A stretch of 6,165 bases of DNA. Source: Planctomycetaceae bacterium (lineage in GTDB: Bacteria; Planctomycetota; Planctomycetia; Pirellulales; Pirellulaceae). The position numbers and the translations under genes are program-made. The DNA lies in assembly GCA_002702965.1 (NCBI GenBank), contig PADE01000269.1, forward strand, positions 11,845-18,009, written 5' to 3'. Shown here in pieces: positions 4,806 to 6,165 of the stretch (positions are counted from its first letter, which is position 1; every line of letters begins with the position of its first letter). A model generated the notes under the pieces. The model did no database searches, was not told where the DNA came from, and saw only the letters and a program-made list of their open reading frames with translations.

Positions 4806-5951
4806 ATGCTGGCTAGTCTCCATACGTTTTCGCTACTGGGAATCGACGCTGTGCCAGTCGATGTGGAGGTCGATGTCTCGACCTCGGGTCTGCCCAAGAC
4901 GATTCTGGTGGGCCTTCCCGAGGCGGCCGTGCGGGAGAGTACGCATCGTGTGGAACGCTCGCTGGTCAATTCGGGCTTTCAGCGGCCGCAGCACCGCGTG
5001 GTTGTCAACCTGGCCCCCGCCGAGTTGCCCAAGCAGGCGGCTTCCTTCGACCTGCCGATCGGCTTGGGATTCTTGGCCAGCAGCGGCCAATTGACCACCG
5101 CCCGGTTTTCCCGTTACGCGGCGGTGGGTGAGTTGTCGTTGGAGGGTCAAACGCGGCCCGTCAAAGGGGTCCTCTCGATGGCCCTGTCGGCCGCTCGTCA
5201 GCCCGGCTTGAAAGGAATCGTGGTCCCCGCTGCGAGCGCTGCCGAGGCGGCCGTGGTTGAGTCACTGGAAGTCATTCCGGTTGCCAATCTCCAGGAAGCG
5301 GTCGCTTTCTTTTCGGGTGAAGAAGGACCCCCACCGCAAAAGTACCGTCCGCTCGAAGTTGAATCGGCGCGGGTCGGTGAACCATCCGATTACGCCGAAG
5401 TCAGTGGACAGGAAACGGCTAAACGGGCGCTCACGCTGGCGGCGGCTGGCGCGCACAACCTGCTGATGATCGGGCCACCCGGGTCGGGAAAGACGATGCT
5501 CGCCAAGCGGTTGCCTTCCATTCTGCCGCCCCTTTCGGTCCGCGAGTCATTGGAGACCACCCGCGTCTACAGCGCCATGGGAAGACTGGATCCCGATCAA
5601 ACCCTGATGACTGTGCGACCTTTTCGGTCGCCCCATCACTCAATCAGTGATGCTGGACTGGTCGGGGGAGGTAGCACACCGGTCCCCGGTGAAATCTCGT
5701 CGCGGACCAGTTCATACAAACCAAGGTCGACCTTCAGGCCCCCCACCTCAACGCGTTCACTGCTCATCATGACCTCTTGTTGCTTTTCACTGTTGTCGCG
5801 GGTCTGCCCGGCATCGAGTTGTACGGAATTCATGATAGTGCCGACAGCCAACCGCTCAATTGCCAGCCCCTCGACGCAACTGGGCCAAACCGGGAAACGG
5901 CGGACAATAATGGTCTCGGCTGTCGCCGCAACCTGCCCACCGTGCCGCTAG
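4806..5951 (+). CDS. comM: ComM/YifB-type Mg-chelatase-like AAA+ ATPase, truncated and fused to unrelated sequence
   Basis: ComM is a hexameric AAA+ helicase that promotes branch migration of incoming DNA during natural transformation. Residues 1-298 are a good match: LLGIDAVPVDVEVDVS near the N-terminus, VGLPEAAVRES (35-45), NLAPAELPK and FDLPIGLG (81-88) of the Lon-protease-like N-domain, then Walker A GPPGSGKT (223-230) and RPFRSPHHSISDAGLVGGG (271-289). Homology ends at PGEIS (residue 298, base 5699), where LAHNGVLFLDE with Walker B should follow. The remaining 83 codons up to the TAG at 5949-5951 are antisense to a malate synthase fragment and its upstream region, and are not a real domain. 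About 200 C-terminal residues are missing (usual length ~500), so the product would lack Walker B, sensors and the C-terminal domain. The start is ATG 4806 by family alignment; a GTG at 4797 is less likely. No strong Shine-Dalgarno is seen. Confidence 0.85.
   Translation: MLASLHTFSLLGIDAVPVDVEVDVSTSGLPKTILVGLPEAAVRESTHRVERSLVNSGFQRPQHRVVVNLAPAELPKQAASFDLPIGLGFLASSGQLTTARFSRYAAVGELSLEGQTRPVKGVLSMALSAARQPGLKGIVVPAASAAEAAVVESLEVIPVANLQEAVAFFSGEEGPPPQKYRPLEVESARVGEPSDYAEVSGQETAKRALTLAAAGAHNLLMIGPPGSGKTMLAKRLPSILPPLSVRESLETTRVYSAMGRLDPDQTLMTVRPFRSPHHSISDAGLVGGGSTPVPGEISSRTSSYKPRSTFRPPTSTRSLLIMTSCCFSLLSRVCPASSCTEFMIVPTANRSIASPSTQLGQTGKRRTIMVSAVAATCPPCR
5675..5767 (-). CDS. glcB: Malate synthase G, 5' fragment only
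   Basis: Reading leftwards from ATG 5767, the first 31 residues begin MSSERVEVGGLKV and continue through LYELVRDEISPGTGV. This matches the conserved N-terminus of malate synthase G (pattern ERVxVGGLxVxxxLYxFVxxExxPGTGV), the glyoxylate-cycle enzyme that condenses glyoxylate with acetyl-CoA to malate. AGAGG lies 5 bases before this ATG; a second ATG directly upstream (5770) is too close to the SD. After the PGTGV motif the frame runs antisense through comM (LPPPTSPASLIE) to a stop at 5636 and no longer resembles the family. The full protein is ~720 residues, so over 95% is missing. The call rests on a short match, so moderate confidence. It lies 180 bases downstream of the DUF1501 gene on the same strand. 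Confidence 0.68.
5678..5699. other. Breakpoint joining comM to malate synthase G
   Basis: On the plus strand these 22 bases complete the ComM motif (T)PVPGEIS. On the minus strand the same bases encode the malate synthase motif EISPGTG. Left of it only ComM is conserved, right of it only malate synthase. The join therefore occurred within or beside a stretch of roughly 22 bases common to both genes in opposite orientation. It may be a genomic inversion endpoint or an assembly artefact. Confidence 0.7.
5832..5859 (-). promoter_or_regulatory. Candidate promoter for malate synthase G
   Basis: On the minus strand TTGAGC (5859-5854) is followed after 16 bases by TATCAT (5837-5832), a five-of-six match to the -10 consensus. 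Transcription would begin near 5825, giving a leader of about 58 bases before ATG 5767. This supports the 5768-5947 stretch being the genuine upstream region of a gene rather than random sequence. Confidence 0.38.
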
Positions 5952-6165
5952 GACAGGATCTCGCGAACAACCTCGCCCTCAACATCGGTCAGGCGGAAGT
6001 CACGACCGGCGTGACGGAACGTCAGCCGCTCGTGATCCAGCCCCAGCAGGTGCAGGATCGTGGCGTGGAGATCGGGGATCGAGACCTTGTCCTGGGCCAC
6101 GTAGTACCCGAAGTCGTCGGTCTTGCCGTTCCTCATCCCACCGCGGACACCGCCGCCGGCCAGCA
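5948..6165 (-). CDS. DUF1501 family protein, C-terminal 71 residues (cut by window edge)
   Basis: The frame is open from the right edge to a TAG stop (5950-5948). Visible residues begin LAGGGVRGG, then TDDFGYYV, and end with DLHATILHLLGLDHERLTF and GRDFRLTDVEGEVV. This is the highly conserved tail of DUF1501 (PF07394) proteins, which belong to the alkaline phosphatase/sulfatase superfamily. The full protein is usually 430-480 residues and often begins with a Tat signal; that part lies outside the window. The substrate is unknown. In planctomycetes DUF1501 genes commonly follow a gene with DUF1549/DUF1553 (PSD1/PSCyt) domains, which would be expected beyond 6165. The stop codon falls in CTAG, which also provides the stop of the comM read-through frame on the other strand. 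Confidence 0.93.
   Translation of the reverse strand, partial: LAGGGVRGGMRNGKTDDFGYYVAQDKVSIPDLHATILHLLGLDHERLTFRHAGRDFRLTDVEGEVVREILS

Noticed and set aside
5700..5948. Simple frameshift as the explanation for the broken comM
   Set aside because: No frame after 5699 contains the expected LAHNGVLFLDE stretch or any later ComM motif. The sequence is replaced, not shifted.
5948..5951. Shared CTAG giving stops to both the comM read-through and DUF1501
   Set aside because: The comM read-through is not a real coding tail, so the overlap is a chance consequence of CTAG being palindromic.
1..6165. Search for CRISPR arrays, tRNAs, rRNA, transposons, toxin-antitoxin pairs or a novel defence system
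   Set aside because: No regularly spaced repeats, cloverleaf-like sequence, transposase motifs or paired small genes were seen. The genes are metabolic or housekeeping apart from the unknown exported protein.

Overview
This window looks like chromosomal DNA from a GC-rich bacterium, most probably a planctomycete (Planctomycetota) or a close PVC relative. The main clue is the C-terminus of a DUF1501 protein at the right edge, a family greatly expanded in planctomycetes. A secreted GH33 sialidase with an N-terminal BNR-associated domain also fits a polysaccharide-degrading planctomycete. The taxonomic call is inference, because no rRNA or other phylogenetic marker is present.

Layout. On the minus strand at the left are a secreted BNR/GH33 sialidase (1883-288) and, 27 bases downstream, the start of an unrecognised exported protein that runs off the left edge (260-1). 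They are very likely one operon. A 307-base divergent intergenic region follows, with a candidate promoter for the sialidase and two adjacent hairpins. On the plus strand come an extended-SDR nucleotide-sugar epimerase/dehydratase (2191-3165) and an HpcH/HpaI class II aldolase (3257-4018). A 260-base non-coding gap with several palindromes separates these from a YraN/UPF0102 nuclease-like protein (4279-4695). A good promoter with a perfect TATAAT then precedes a ComM/YifB AAA+ ATPase gene (from 4806).

The most notable feature is at 5678-5699. The ComM gene stops matching its family there, immediately after the PGEIS motif and before Walker B. From the same point rightwards the minus strand carries the first ~31 codons of a malate synthase G gene (start 5767), its own candidate promoter, and the C-terminus of a DUF1501 protein (6165-5948). 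Two unrelated genes on opposite strands are both cut off at one point and share about 22 bases. This is either an inversion/recombination breakpoint or a chimeric assembly join. I favour the assembly explanation but cannot decide from sequence alone.

How the genes relate. YraN next to ComM is a widely conserved arrangement, often followed by dprA, and is associated with DNA processing and uptake; dprA is not seen here because the cluster is interrupted. The sialidase operon suggests scavenging of sialylated glycans. The epimerase and aldolase act on nucleotide sugars and 2-keto acids respectively, but their substrates cannot be fixed. I found no CRISPR array, tRNA, rRNA, transposase or other mobile element, and no convincing novel multi-gene system.
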